The position numbers and the translations under genes were made by a program. From assembly GCF_003732265.1 (NCBI RefSeq), contig NZ_MOBK01000006.1:186001-250000 (forward strand): 64,000 nucleotides of DNA. Direction: 5' to 3'. This stretch comes from Pseudomonas brassicacearum. GTDB taxonomy: Bacteria > Pseudomonadota > Gammaproteobacteria > Pseudomonadales > Pseudomonadaceae. The notes beneath the pieces are model-generated. The model was given only the letters and a program-made list of their open reading frames with translations. It had not been told where the DNA came from and did no database searches. This document shows positions 35,031 to 43,477 of this stretch, one piece after another (the first letter of the stretch is position 1; each line of letters starts with the position of its first letter).

Positions 35031-35531
35031 GTGAAAGAAATCACCCAACTGGCCGCTGAACTGGGCAGACGCTTGCAGGTGCTCAATGCCCACGTCACGG
35101 CCGCCGAATCCTGCACGGGCGGGGGGATTAGCGAGGCGATCACCCGTATTCCGGGGAGTTCGGCGTGGTTCGAGGCTGGATATGTCACCTACTCCAACCG
35201 GCAGAAAACCCAGCAATTGAACGTGCCGCTCGAGTTGTTTACGACGGTGGGGGCGGTCAGTCGCGAGGTGGTCGAGGCAATGGTCCGCGGCGCCCAGGAA
35301 CAGAGCCGGGCGCATTTTGCCGTGGCGGTCAGCGGTGTGGCGGGGCCGGATGGCGGCTCTGCGAGCAAGCCGGTGGGCACAGTCTGGCTGGCTTGGGGCG
35401 TCGGTGAGCAGGTGTTCAGCGAGGTGCAGCACTTCCCTGGCAACCGCGACGAAGTCCGCCGACAAACGGTGAAGGCCGCGCTAGAGGGGTTGCTGCGACA
35501 TGCCGCCACAGAAATCTCAAATCAGGGGTAG
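35031..35531 (+). CDS. pncC: Nicotinamide-nucleotide amidohydrolase (CinA C-terminal family)
   Basis: 166-residue stand-alone CinA C-terminal domain that deamidates NMN to NaMN in pyridine-nucleotide recycling. Motifs are [16 protein letters not shown] (nucleophile serine), SNRQK and [11 protein letters not shown] with [14 protein letters not shown] start at 35031 has CAGGAG six bases upstream; the ATG at 35025 touches that SD, so GTG is preferred. It precedes recA, the usual Pseudomonas order (cinA-recA-recX), and may be partly co-transcribed with it. Confidence 0.92.
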   Translation: MKEITQLAAELGRRLQVLNAHVTAAESCTGGGISEAITRIPGSSAWFEAGYVTYSNRQKTQQLNVPLELFTTVGAVSREVVEAMVRGAQEQSRAHFAVAVSGVAGPDGGSASKPVGTVWLAWGVGEQVFSEVQHFPGNRDEVRRQTVKAALEGLLRHAATEISNQG

Positions 35532-35558
35532 GCGATCCTGAATCGCTGTGGAATAATA

Positions 35559-35574
35559 CTGGCTACTTATACAG
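35559..35574 (+). promoter_or_regulatory. LexA box upstream of recA
   Basis: CTGGCTACTTATACAG fits the SOS consensus CTG-N10-CAG with the AT-rich right half, 41 bp before the recA ATG. It indicates LexA repression and DNA-damage induction. Confidence 0.88.
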
Positions 35575-35614
35575 GTGTTGGCCGTCAGGCCTTATTGATT
35601 ACGTGAGGACTTTA

Positions 35615-36667
35615 ATGGACGACAACAAGAAGAAAGCCTTGGCTGCGGCCCTGGGTCAGATCGAACGTCAATTCGGCAAGGGTGCCGTAATGCGTATGGG
35701 CGATCAGGACCGTCAGGCGATCCCGGCTATTTCCACTGGCTCTCTGGGTCTGGACATCGCGCTCGGCATTGGCGGCCTGCCAAAAGGCCGAATCGTTGAA
35801 ATCTACGGTCCTGAATCCTCCGGTAAAACCACACTGACACTGTCCGTGATCGCCCAGGCTCAAAAAGCCGGCGCGACCTGCGCATTCGTCGATGCCGAAC
35901 ACGCCCTTGATCCTGAGTACGCCGGCAAACTGGGCGTCAACGTCGACGACCTGCTGGTTTCCCAGCCGGACACCGGCGAGCAGGCCCTGGAAATCACCGA
36001 CATGCTGGTGCGTTCCAATGCCGTTGACGTGATCATCGTCGACTCCGTGGCCGCTCTGGTGCCAAAGGCAGAAATCGAAGGCGAAATGGGCGACATGCAC
36101 GTCGGCCTGCAAGCCCGTCTGATGTCCCAGGCGCTGCGCAAAATCACCGGTAACATCAAGAACGCCAACTGCCTGGTGATCTTCATCAACCAGATCCGTA
36201 TGAAAATCGGCGTGATGTTCGGCAGCCCGGAAACCACCACTGGTGGTAACGCGCTGAAGTTCTACGCGTCGGTTCGTCTGGACATCCGTCGTACTGGCGC
36301 GGTGAAAGAAGGTGATGAAGTCGTCGGCAGTGAAACCCGCGTCAAAGTCGTGAAGAACAAAGTGGCTTCGCCGTTCCGTCAGGCCGAGTTCCAGATCCTT
36401 TACGGCAAGGGCATCTACCTCAATGGCGAGATGATCGACCTGGGCGTGCTGCACGGTTTCGTCGAGAAGTCCGGTGCCTGGTATGCCTATGAAGGTACCA
36501 AGATCGGTCAGGGTAAGGCCAACTCGGCCAAGTTCCTGGCAGACAATCCGGAAATCGCCGCGAAGCTCGAGAAGCAGCTGCGTGACAAACTGCTGACCCC
36601 GGCACCGGACGTCAAAGCATCGCCAGTCAAAGAGACGGCTGATGACCTGGCTGACGCTGATATCTGA
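35615..36667 (+). CDS. recA: Recombinase A
   Basis: 350-residue DNA-dependent ATPase for homologous recombination and for co-protease activation of LexA, UmuD and phage repressors such as the one at 32.5 kb. Walker [10 protein letters not shown] is at residues 65-73; VDAEHALD, the Walker B region [12 protein letters not shown], the L2 loop [16 protein letters not shown] and an acidic C-terminus are seen. The ATG at 35615 follows GTGAGGAC; the ATG at 35603 adds four residues only. recX follows 8 bp after the stop. Confidence 0.98.
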   Translation: MDDNKKKALAAALGQIERQFGKGAVMRMGDQDRQAIPAISTGSLGLDIALGIGGLPKGRIVEIYGPESSGKTTLTLSVIAQAQKAGATCAFVDAEHALDPEYAGKLGVNVDDLLVSQPDTGEQALEITDMLVRSNAVDVIIVDSVAALVPKAEIEGEMGDMHVGLQARLMSQALRKITGNIKNANCLVIFINQIRMKIGVMFGSPETTTGGNALKFYASVRLDIRRTGAVKEGDEVVGSETRVKVVKNKVASPFRQAEFQILYGKGIYLNGEMIDLGVLHGFVEKSGAWYAYEGTKIGQGKANSAKFLADNPEIAAKLEKQLRDKLLTPAPDVKASPVKETADDLADADI

Positions 36668-36675
36668 TTGATCCG

Positions 36676-37143
36676 ATGACTGCCGTACTCGATACACTCG
36701 TCGCGGTGCGGCGAACTGCAATGGACCTGCTCGCGCGACGCGAGCACGGTCGAGTCGAGCTGACGCGTAAACTGCGTCAGCGCGGCGCCCTCCCTGAGAT
36801 GATCGACACAGCACTCGACCGCTTGACGCAAGAGGGCCTGTTGTCCGAATCCCGTTACCTCGAAAGCTTTGTTTCCTATCGTGCCCGTTCCGGTTACGGC
36901 CCTTTGCGTATTCGCGAGGAGCTTGGCCAGCGCGGCCTGCAACGTGCCGATATCGAACTCGCGTTGCGCGAGAGCGGTATCAACTGGCAGGAGCAACTGG
37001 AGGATACTTGGCGGCGTAAATTTTCCGGGCATCTGCCAATAGACGCCAGGGAGCGCGCCAAGCAGGGGCGCTTCCTGAGTTATCGGGGATACTCCATGGA
37101 GATGATCAGCCGCTTGTTCAGTGGCCGGGGAATGGATGATTGA
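36676..37143 (+). CDS. recX: Regulatory protein RecX
   Basis: 155-residue all-helical modulator that binds RecA filaments and limits their extension and ATPase. It has the three-helix repeats of the family: [22 protein letters not shown], then [12 protein letters not shown] with the [13 protein letters not shown] motif, and a C-terminal [16 protein letters not shown]. It is 8 bp downstream of recA, and read-through from recA is the likely means of expression. Confidence 0.95.
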   Translation: MTAVLDTLVAVRRTAMDLLARREHGRVELTRKLRQRGALPEMIDTALDRLTQEGLLSESRYLESFVSYRARSGYGPLRIREELGQRGLQRADIELALRESGINWQEQLEDTWRRKFSGHLPIDARERAKQGRFLSYRGYSMEMISRLFSGRGMDD

Positions 37144-37184
37144 TAAAAAATGGCCCGCTATTTCGATGGCGGGCCATTTTTTTT
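37144..37184. terminator. Bidirectional terminator between recX and the LOG gene
   Basis: A long stem AAAAAATGGCCCGC / GCGGGCCATTTTTT with a 10-nt loop, flanked by A-run and T-run, directly after recX and before the convergent LOG-family gene. It should work on both strands. Confidence 0.92.
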
Positions 37185-37187
37185 GCC

Positions 37188-38306
37188 TCACGTTACCTTG
37201 GAGGGTTTGCGCGTGCGCTGCTGCGTTTGGGGGTTGGACTGTGCCCAGTTTCCCGGCAGGTTGATATAGTCCACCAGTTCACGCAGGCGACCATGATTAC
37301 GCGCGTTGAAGTTGAAGGCCAGTCGCGCCAGGTGGCTGAACTGCGCTTCATCGTGCTCTTCGCCGCTGTAGGCGTGCTGATGGAAGCGATCGCTCAGGCA
37401 CAGATCGGCAAATGCCTCCTGCATGTGATCGAGCGCTTGCTCACTGAGCGTGTGGTTCATGCGAATCACAAACTGATGCTTGAGCCAGCGGCTGGAGTGG
37501 AAGTTGCTGTAGAACTGGTTGATCTGTTCCACCGCTTCTTCAGCACTGTAGACCAGGCTCACAAGCTTCATGTCGGTCGGCAGGATGTAGCGATTTTCCT
37601 CCAATTGATGGTGGATGAAGTCCAGCGCACCTTGCCAGAACTTGCCGCCCGGCGCGTCCAGTAATACCACCGGCACCAATGGGCTTTTGCCGGTCTGAAT
37701 CAGTGTCAGTACTTCCAGCGCCTCATCCAGGGTGCCGAAACCGCCTGGGCACAGGACCAGCGCATCCGCTTCCTTGACGAAGAACAGCTTGCGGGTGAAA
37801 AAGAAGTGGAAGGGCAACAGGTTGGCGGTGCCATGCACGGTGGGGTTGGCATGTTGCTCGAAGGGCAGGGTGATGTTGAAGCCCAGGCTGTGATCCCTGC
37901 CGGCCCCTTCGTGCGCCGCCGCCATGATGCCGCCACCAGCGCCAGTGATGACCATCAGATCCGAGCGCGCCAGCGCCGCGCCCAGTTCTCGGGCCAGACC
38001 ATACAGCGGGTGTTCGATCGGTGTTCGGGCCGAGCCAAACACGGTGACTTTACGCCGGCCGCGGAACTGCTCGAGTACACGGAAGGCGTGCTCCAGTTCG
38101 CGCAGGGCTTGAAGGGTGATCTTGGCATTCCAGCGGTTGTGATCTTCCTGGGCCATGCGCAGCACGGTCAGGATCATGTCGCGGTAGATGGGGATGTTGG
38201 GGCTGTTGGGTGAAACCAGGTTGAGTTGTTCTTCGACCTTGCTGGTGAGGTCGTGGCCGCTTTCTTCAAAATGACGGCTTAGCAGGTCATTCGGTTGGTA
38301 AGGCAT
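37188..38306 (-). CDS. LOG-family nucleotide phosphoribohydrolase-like protein
   Basis: 372-residue protein with a Rossmann-type LOG domain in its middle. The motifs are VTGAGGGIMAAAHEGA and PGGFGTLDEALEVLT, the hallmark of enzymes that remove ribose-5-phosphate from nucleoside monophosphates (cytokinin-activating LOG and bacterial PpnN/YgdH types). The N-terminal ~110 residues are helical and extend beyond short LOGs, so it is closer to the long bacterial form. ATG at 38306 (MPYQPNDLL) follows GAAGGAGAAA on the minus strand. The substrate cannot be read from the sequence; annotation as lysine decarboxylase would be wrong. Confidence 0.85.
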   Translation of the reverse strand: MPYQPNDLLSRHFEESGHDLTSKVEEQLNLVSPNSPNIPIYRDMILTVLRMAQEDHNRWNAKITLQALRELEHAFRVLEQFRGRRKVTVFGSARTPIEHPLYGLARELGAALARSDLMVITGAGGGIMAAAHEGAGRDHSLGFNITLPFEQHANPTVHGTANLLPFHFFFTRKLFFVKEADALVLCPGGFGTLDEALEVLTLIQTGKSPLVPVVLLDAPGGKFWQGALDFIHHQLEENRYILPTDMKLVSLVYSAEEAVEQINQFYSNFHSSRWLKHQFVIRMNHTLSEQALDHMQEAFADLCLSDRFHQHAYSGEEHDEAQFSHLARLAFNFNARNHGRLRELVDYINLPGNWAQSNPQTQQRTRKPSKVT

Positions 38307-38677
38307 CAATTTCTCCTTCCATACAGGCTGTGTTTTCCCTTGAAGCAGGAAACATTCGCACAATTGGTACAACAAGACGCGTCGCGGGCGGCCCCTTTCC
38401 AGCCCGGAAAAGTGAAGGTGAACACTATGAATCTAGACCCTCGCAGAGATTTGCGCTGGCTTGATCATTGCGCCGCAAAGTCTTTCCTGGCAACCGCTTA
38501 TTGACGATTTGCAAGGTGATTTCACCGCTCGTCTGAACGCACGCCGAGTGTCTGGCGCTCTGATTTACTAAGCTACAGGTGCGACACGACAACTTTGCGT
38601 CGAAGGCAGGACGCGCGGTTCAAAGAGTTGAAGGATTTTTCGCTCAAGCAGGGCGAGGAGCAGGGAGGCGGGATGTT
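38307..38677. other. Intergenic region upstream of the LOG gene
   Basis: 371 bp with no supported gene. A 25-codon frame (ATG 38428, product MNLDPRRDLRWLDHC...) follows AAGGTGA and could be a small peptide, but nothing backs it. The region presumably holds the promoter of the LOG gene (minus strand) and that of the small gene at 38678. Confidence 0.4.
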
Positions 38678-38872
38678 ATGGCCAGAGTGATTCTGGAGAT
38701 CGATACGCAGCTGTATCGATTGCTCAAGTCATCAGCCGAGACTCATCATTTGAGTCTCGAAGAGGAGTGCTGCCGACGCCTGGAGGGAACCGAGCGACGG
38801 TCACATTACTTGCAGGCATTGCTGGCAGAACTGCGCGCCGAGGATGAACAGCGGCGCGCCAAATCCGGGTGA
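38678..38872 (+). CDS. Small ribbon-helix-helix-like protein, unknown function
   Basis: 64 residues. A short beta-like segment (MARVILEIDTQLYRLL) is followed by helices (SAETHHLSLEEECCRRLEG) and a charged C-terminal helix (YLQALLAELRAEDEQRRAK). The pattern is that of ribbon-helix-helix DNA-binding proteins, as in FitA-type antitoxins, but there is no toxin gene next to it. The ATG at 38678 follows GGGAGGCGGG. It converges on the secreted-protein gene, with adjacent stops. Function unknown. Confidence 0.6.
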   Translation: MARVILEIDTQLYRLLKSSAETHHLSLEEECCRRLEGTERRSHYLQALLAELRAEDEQRRAKSG

Positions 38873-39298
38873 TTACTTTTTCTTGGCTGGAGCCGCTTTC
38901 GGGCAGTCCGATTCCTGATAGCTGGCGGAGCCGATCGCCTTGTTGGTTTTCACTTCCGTGAAGTCGTAACGCATGATCGCGCCCTTGGCCATCAGCTTGC
39001 GGTACGACGGGTTGTTGCAAACCGAGGCGCCCAACTGGAAATACACGGCTTTAGGGTCCGCACGCATCTTGTCGGCGTGGCTCTTTTGCACGCTCAGGTG
39101 GTTGATCAGTTGCTTGCCGTCGACGGTGTAACCCTGATCGAGAATGTCTTCGTTGATTGCCCGTGGCGTGCCGACGCTGCTTTGGGCTGCGACGTTTTGC
39201 AGTTCTCTGTTGAGATTCTGCTCACTCAAGGACGCAGCCTGAGCGCTGAAGGACGACGCCAGCAGAATGGCAGCGGTGGGAACGATAAGGCGCAGCAT
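38873..39298 (-). CDS. Secreted protein, QSregVF (PA3611-like) family
   Basis: 141-residue exported protein: signal peptide ending AQA (about residues 1-20), then a single small domain with SSVGTPRAINEDILDQGYTVDG and ASVCNNPSYRKLMAKGAIMRYDF, and two conserved cysteines in the mature part (VCNNP and SDCP). The sequence and its position between recA and erdR fit PA3611 of P. aeruginosa, a quorum-sensing-regulated virulence factor of known fold but unknown action. A Lys-rich end (APAKKK) is present. The family is from memory and synteny. Confidence 0.7.
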   Translation of the reverse strand: MLRLIVPTAAILLASSFSAQAASLSEQNLNRELQNVAAQSSVGTPRAINEDILDQGYTVDGKQLINHLSVQKSHADKMRADPKAVYFQLGASVCNNPSYRKLMAKGAIMRYDFTEVKTNKAIGSASYQESDCPKAAPAKKK

Positions 39299-39487
39299 GA
39301 AACTCTCCTGGTTCAGTGACTGGTGCTTCGACCCGTCACATGACTGTGCGTTCAGTGGCGGCGAATTATAGGGGACACGCTCCGGACGGTACAGGCTTGC
39401 GCCGGCTGCTCTGATAAACTGGCGGCACTTTTTGCCCAGCCGAGTGCTTTTCGTGTCGATTTCCTCCTTCTGCCGGCGCTGCCTGCG

Positions 39488-40246
39488 ATGAACCCTGCCA
39501 TTTCGCCCTTTGCTGCCAACGCCGTGGCCCGCTTGCGCGATTCTCGAGAAGAAGAGGGGATCAAGCCGATTCAGGCCCGAGGCTGGAGGGCGCCGCGTTG
39601 CCGTTCCTGCCGTGTCATCGAGAGTCATTGTCTGTGCGCCTGGCGCCCGCAAGTCGAGGCGCGTTCCGGCGTGTGCCTGATCATGACCAACAAGGAAGTA
39701 TTCAAACCGAGCAACACCGGTTGGCTGATTGCCGACGTGGTACGCGACAACCATGCGTTTATCTGGTCGCGCACCGAGGTTGATGAACAATTGTTGGCGC
39801 TGCTGGCCGACCCGCAGTGGCAGCCGTATCTGGTGTTTCCGGGTGAATACGTCGAGCCTGAACGTGTCACCAATACGGTCGACACGGACAGTTCGAAGCG
39901 TCCGCTGTTTATTCTGCTGGACGCCACCTGGACAGAAGCCCGGAAGATTTTCCGCAAGAGCCCTTATTTTGATCGCTTGCCGATCCTGAGCCTGCTGCCC
40001 GAGAAACTGTCTCGATACCGATTGCGCAGGTCGACCCGCAGCGAGCATTTGTGCACCGCCGAAGTGGCTGCACTGTGTCTCGATCTGGCGGGGGATAGCG
40101 CCGCGGCATCGGCGCTGGACGCTTATTTCGACGTGTTCAGCCAGCATTATCTGGACGCGAAACGTCAGCTGGACATGAACGTCGCCACGCCCGCTCATGC
40201 CGAACTGATGCCCTTCGTGCAAAGCTCGGCCCCAGCCATCTGCTGA
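39488..40246 (+). CDS. DTW-domain protein (tRNA-uridine aminocarboxypropyltransferase family)
   Basis: 252 residues. The N-terminal zinc-type cysteines (CRSCRVIESHCLCAW) and the signature ILLDATWTEARKIFRKSPYF contain the DTW-like motif (DATW). Members of this family (TapT) add an aminocarboxypropyl group from SAM to uridine 47 of tRNAs, giving acp3U. SRYRLRRSTRSEHLCTAEVAAL is also typical. The ATG at 39488 is assumed; there is no strong SD. A Cys-rich coding-looking stretch upstream is not in frame. Confidence 0.85.
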   Translation: MNPAISPFAANAVARLRDSREEEGIKPIQARGWRAPRCRSCRVIESHCLCAWRPQVEARSGVCLIMTNKEVFKPSNTGWLIADVVRDNHAFIWSRTEVDEQLLALLADPQWQPYLVFPGEYVEPERVTNTVDTDSSKRPLFILLDATWTEARKIFRKSPYFDRLPILSLLPEKLSRYRLRRSTRSEHLCTAEVAALCLDLAGDSAAASALDAYFDVFSQHYLDAKRQLDMNVATPAHAELMPFVQSSAPAIC

Positions 40247-40442
40247 TTGTCGCCCATACTGCAAAGAACTGTACTGCCCATGCACCTTGACCACCCAGTC
40301 TTCGCTGGGCATGCTTGGCGCCGATTGGGGCGCGGCCAGGTTTGATACGCCGTTTTTAGCTGTTATTGGCGTTGAACGTGCCCCGTTGGTGCAGCTCCGT
40401 GGCTGTGCCTTGAGTCGTTTGAAAAACAGGATCATTTGAAAA

Positions 40443-41093
40443 ATGGCCACATACGAAATCCTGATTGCCGATGATCACCCGCTGTTTCGTAGCGCGCTGC
40501 ATCAGGCCTTGACCCTGGGCCTGGGCCCGGATGTTCGTCTGGTGGAAGTGGCGAGCATTGCCGAACTGGAAGCCCGCCTGGATGAAAAATCCGATTGGGA
40601 TCTGGTGCTGCTGGACTTGAACATGCCCGGTGCCTACGGTTTTTCCGGGCTCGTGCTGTTGCGCGGTCAGTACCCGCAAATTCCGGTGGTGATGGTGTCC
40701 GCGCAGGAAGAAGCGTCGATCATGGTCAAGTCCCGTGAGTTCGGCGCCAGTGGGTTCATTCCAAAATCCAGCGACCTGAGCGTGATCCAGAAAGCGGTGC
40801 GTGCCGTGCTGGACGGCGACGTATTCTGGCCGCCGCAAGCATTTGAATCGGTCAGCGTTTCCGATGAAGCAAAGGCCGCCAGCGAGGGCCTCGCGAGCCT
40901 GACACCCCAGCAATTCCGGGTGTTGACCATGGTCTGCGAAGGCTTGCTGAACAAACAGATTGCTTACGAGCTGAGTGTCTCCGAAGCAACGATCAAAGCC
41001 CATGTCACGGCGATTTTCCGCAAGCTGAATGTGCGGACCCGGACCCAGGCTGCGTTGCTCTTGCAACAACTTGAGTCAATTTCGAGCCACTAA
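40443..41093 (+). CDS. erdR: LuxR-type response regulator ErdR
   Basis: 216-residue NarL/FixJ response regulator. The receiver domain has ADDHPLF, phosphate-acceptor Asp in LVLLDLNMPG, VVMVSAQEE and the Lys of FIPKSS. The C-terminal LuxR helix-turn-helix is LTPQQFRVLTMVCEGLLNKQIAYELSVSEATIKAHV (residues about 152-190). In Pseudomonas the homologue next to dgkA (PA3604, ErdR) controls acetate and ethanol metabolism genes. No sensor kinase is adjacent. The dgkA gene follows 75 bp downstream. Confidence 0.88.
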   Translation: MATYEILIADDHPLFRSALHQALTLGLGPDVRLVEVASIAELEARLDEKSDWDLVLLDLNMPGAYGFSGLVLLRGQYPQIPVVMVSAQEEASIMVKSREFGASGFIPKSSDLSVIQKAVRAVLDGDVFWPPQAFESVSVSDEAKAASEGLASLTPQQFRVLTMVCEGLLNKQIAYELSVSEATIKAHVTAIFRKLNVRTRTQAALLLQQLESISSH

Positions 41094-41168
41094 ACGGCTA
41101 CATGTTCACGCTATTTTGACTTTGCTTGATCTAGCGTTCCCATTCCTATCTGGTCAGTTGCCCACTCT

Positions 41169-41531
41169 ATGTCACCTTTCAAAGGCCAAACCGGCCTCAA
41201 GCGTATCCTCAATGCCTCCGGTTATTCGCTGGATGGCCTGCGCGCAGCCTTCACCGGCGAAGCGGCCTTTCGCCAACTGGTGTTGCTCAACGTCATCCTG
41301 ATTCCGCTGTCGTTCTTCTTGAACGTCAGCCGTGTCGAGCAGGCGCTGTTAATCGCTGTCTGCCTGTTGGCGCTGATCGTCGAGTTGCTGAATTCGGCGG
41401 TGGAAGCGGCCATCGACCGCATTTCCCTGGAATTGCACCCGCTGTCCAAGAACGCCAAGGACATGGGCAGCGCTGCTCAATTCGTGGCGCTGAGCATGAT
41501 CGCGCTGGTCTGGGCGGTGATTCTGCTTTAA
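41169..41531 (+). CDS. dgkA: Diacylglycerol kinase
   Basis: 120-residue inner-membrane enzyme that phosphorylates diacylglycerol, mostly that left from membrane-derived glucan synthesis, back to phosphatidic acid. Three membrane segments are seen in the last 80 residues, and the catalytic signature VELLNSAVEAAIDRIS is present. Its stop overlaps the stop region of the convergent finR by 4 bp, with no terminator space between them. Confidence 0.94.
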   Translation: MSPFKGQTGLKRILNASGYSLDGLRAAFTGEAAFRQLVLLNVILIPLSFFLNVSRVEQALLIAVCLLALIVELLNSAVEAAIDRISLELHPLSKNAKDMGSAAQFVALSMIALVWAVILL

Positions 41532-42454
41532 GCGATGTTCGGCAGAACGATCTCGTCGCTGCGCTGAACCCCTGCGGTGAAAGCGCGGCACAGATCGAGG
41601 AACTCGCGCATCGCCGACGTCTGATATTTCTGTTTGTGCCAGATGAAGTAGAACTGCCGCGCCAGGTCCAGATCCGGTGTCTCCACCGGCACCAGGCTGC
41701 CACGGCGGAACGCATCGCGCAGTGCCAGCCGTGAAATACACCCAATCCCCAATCCTGACTCCACCGCGCGCTTGATCGCTTCGGTGTGTTCCAGTTCGAG
41801 GCGGATATTCAGCGAGCTGCGATGGTGACGCATGGCCTGGTCGAAGGTCAGCCGCGTGCCAGAGCCTTGCTCGCGTAATATCCACGCCTCGTGACTAAGC
41901 TCTTCCATGGTCGCGATGCCGCGTTTGGCCAATGGATGCTGCGGTGCGCAGAACACCACCAGCTCATCCTCGACCCAGCTCTGCACTTCGATGTCCGGAT
42001 GGCTGCAGTCGCCTTCAATTAGACCCAGATCAATTTCGTAGTGGGCGACTTGTTGCACGATATTGGCAGTGTTCTGTACGTGCAGCTTCACCTGGCTTTC
42101 CGGGTGACGCTGCATAAAGCTGCCGATCAGCAGGGTGGCCAGGTAATTGCCGATGGTCAGGGTCGCGCCGACCGCCAATGAGCCGAAACCGGACTTGCCG
42201 TTGAGCAGGTCTTCGATTTCCTTGGACTGATCGAGCAGGGCCACGGCTTGGGGCAGCAGCTGTTTGCCGAGGGCGTTAAGGCTCAGCCGTTTGCCGGCGC
42301 GGTCGAACAGCTGGCAGCTGGACTGGCGCTCCAGTTCGGTGATCGAGGTGCTCGCCGCCGATTGCGAAAGGTTGAGCAGGCCTGCAGCACGGGATACGCT
42401 TTCCTGCTGGGCGACGGCGACGAATACTTGAAGTTGACGGAGAGTAAATCGCAT
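41528..42454 (-). CDS. finR: LysR-family regulator FinR
   Basis: 308-residue LysR regulator divergent from fpr. The HTH is at residues 1-60 (LRQLQVFVAVAQQESVSRAAGLLNLSQSAASTSITELE); the effector domain has GATLTIGNYLATLLIG and GLIEGDCSHPDIE. In pseudomonads the divergent neighbour of fprA is FinR, which is needed for fprA induction under redox or sulfur stress, and this is the same layout with 122 bp between starts. ATG 42454 begins the HTH; the frame continues upstream to 42529 into the intergenic region. Confidence 0.85.
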   Translation of the reverse strand: MRFTLRQLQVFVAVAQQESVSRAAGLLNLSQSAASTSITELERQSSCQLFDRAGKRLSLNALGKQLLPQAVALLDQSKEIEDLLNGKSGFGSLAVGATLTIGNYLATLLIGSFMQRHPESQVKLHVQNTANIVQQVAHYEIDLGLIEGDCSHPDIEVQSWVEDELVVFCAPQHPLAKRGIATMEELSHEAWILREQGSGTRLTFDQAMRHHRSSLNIRLELEHTEAIKRAVESGLGIGCISRLALRDAFRRGSLVPVETPDLDLARQFYFIWHKQKYQTSAMREFLDLCRAFTAGVQRSDEIVLPNIA

Positions 42455-42466
42455 ATCGATATAACC

Positions 42467-42479
42467 GATAACCCTTATC
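42467..42479. promoter_or_regulatory. Palindrome in the finR-fpr intergenic region
   Basis: GATAA-CCC-TTATC is a perfect short inverted repeat 12 bp upstream of the finR start and about 100 bp upstream of fpr. It is a candidate LysR-type binding site; this is inferred from position and symmetry only. Confidence 0.4.
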
Positions 42480-42576
42480 TTAATAATCCATTTAACAGAT
42501 ATTGTCTCTGCCTTTAGAATGCGATGCAATTGCGCACATCATCGGCGCAGGCAAAATCTCCAGGAGTCCCACGTAC

Positions 42577-43356
42577 ATGAGCAACATGAACCACGAGCGT
42601 GTCCTCAGTGTTCATCACTGGAACGACACTCTGTTCAGCTTCAAGTGCACCCGCGATCCGGGCCTGCGCTTCGAGAACGGTCAGTTCGTGATGATCGGCC
42701 TGCAACAGCCCAACGGCCGCCCGCTTATGCGCGCTTACTCGATTGCCAGCCCGAACTGGGAAGAGCATCTCGAGTTCTTCAGCATCAAAGTGCCTGATGG
42801 CCCGCTGACTTCCCAGTTGCAGCATCTGAAGGAAGGCGACGAGATCATCATCAGCAAGAAGCCTACCGGTACCCTGGTGCTGGATGACTTGAAGCCTGGC
42901 AAACATTTGTACCTGCTCAGCACCGGTACCGGTCTGGCGCCGTTCATGAGCGTCATCCAGGACCCGGAAACCTACGAGCGTTTCGAAAAAGTGATCCTGT
43001 GCCACGGCGTACGTTACGTCAACGAAGTCGCTTACCGCGAGTTCATCACCGAGCACCTGCCGCAGAACGAGTTCTTCGGCGATGCCCTGCGTGACAAGTT
43101 GATCTACTACCCGACTGTGACCCGCGAGCCGTTCGAGAACGAAGGTCGCCTGACCGACCTGATGCGCAGCGGCAAGCTGTTCAGCGACATCGGTCTGCCA
43201 CCGATCAACCCGCAGGACGACCGCGCCATGCTGTGCGGCAGCCCGAGCATGCTCGACGAGACCAGCGAAGTGCTGAACAGCTTCGGCCTGAAAGTGTCGC
43301 CGCGGATGCGCGAGCCGGGTGATTACCTGATCGAGCGAGCGTTCGTCGAGAAGTAA
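42577..43356 (+). CDS. fpr: Ferredoxin-NADP+ reductase
   Basis: 259-residue FAD flavoprotein that passes electrons between NADPH and ferredoxin or flavodoxin. FAD-binding motif RAYSIASPNWE (RxYS), NADP-binding STGTGLAPFMSV, and the C-terminal region MREPGDYLIERAFVEK are clear; the protein ends in the bacterial subclass-I style with a short C-terminus. ATG 42577 (MSNMNHERVL) follows CCAGGAG; the longer frame from 42502 overlaps the promoter region. It is likely regulated by FinR. fdxA at 29.3 kb is a possible partner. Confidence 0.95.
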   Translation: MSNMNHERVLSVHHWNDTLFSFKCTRDPGLRFENGQFVMIGLQQPNGRPLMRAYSIASPNWEEHLEFFSIKVPDGPLTSQLQHLKEGDEIIISKKPTGTLVLDDLKPGKHLYLLSTGTGLAPFMSVIQDPETYERFEKVILCHGVRYVNEVAYREFITEHLPQNEFFGDALRDKLIYYPTVTREPFENEGRLTDLMRSGKLFSDIGLPPINPQDDRAMLCGSPSMLDETSEVLNSFGLKVSPRMREPGDYLIERAFVEK

Positions 43357-43373
43357 ACAAACGCTCTGCTTCC

Positions 43374-43464
43374 CTGTGGGAGCGAGCCTGCTCGCGAAAG
43401 CGGTGTGACAGTCAACTTAATGTGGACTGACACGGCCCCTTCGCGAGCAGGCTCGCTCCCACAG
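43374..43464. repeat. REP pair after fpr
   Basis: Inverted copies of a REP variant (GTGGGAGCGAGCCTGCTCGC and its complement) with a 45-nt centre lie between the convergent fpr and trmO genes. The AGCCTG core differs from the GGCTTG type found elsewhere in the window. Confidence 0.9.
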
Positions 43465-43477
43465 TTGTTTCTGGTGC

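Noticed and set aside
37188..38306. Lysine decarboxylase annotation for the LOG protein
   Set aside because: The PGGFGTLDE motif is that of LOG phosphoribohydrolases; the old lysine-decarboxylase label is a known misannotation, and there is no PLP site.
38428..38505. 25-codon frame upstream of the RHH-like gene
   Set aside because: It has a plausible ribosome site, but the product is too short to recognise and has no conservation evidence here.
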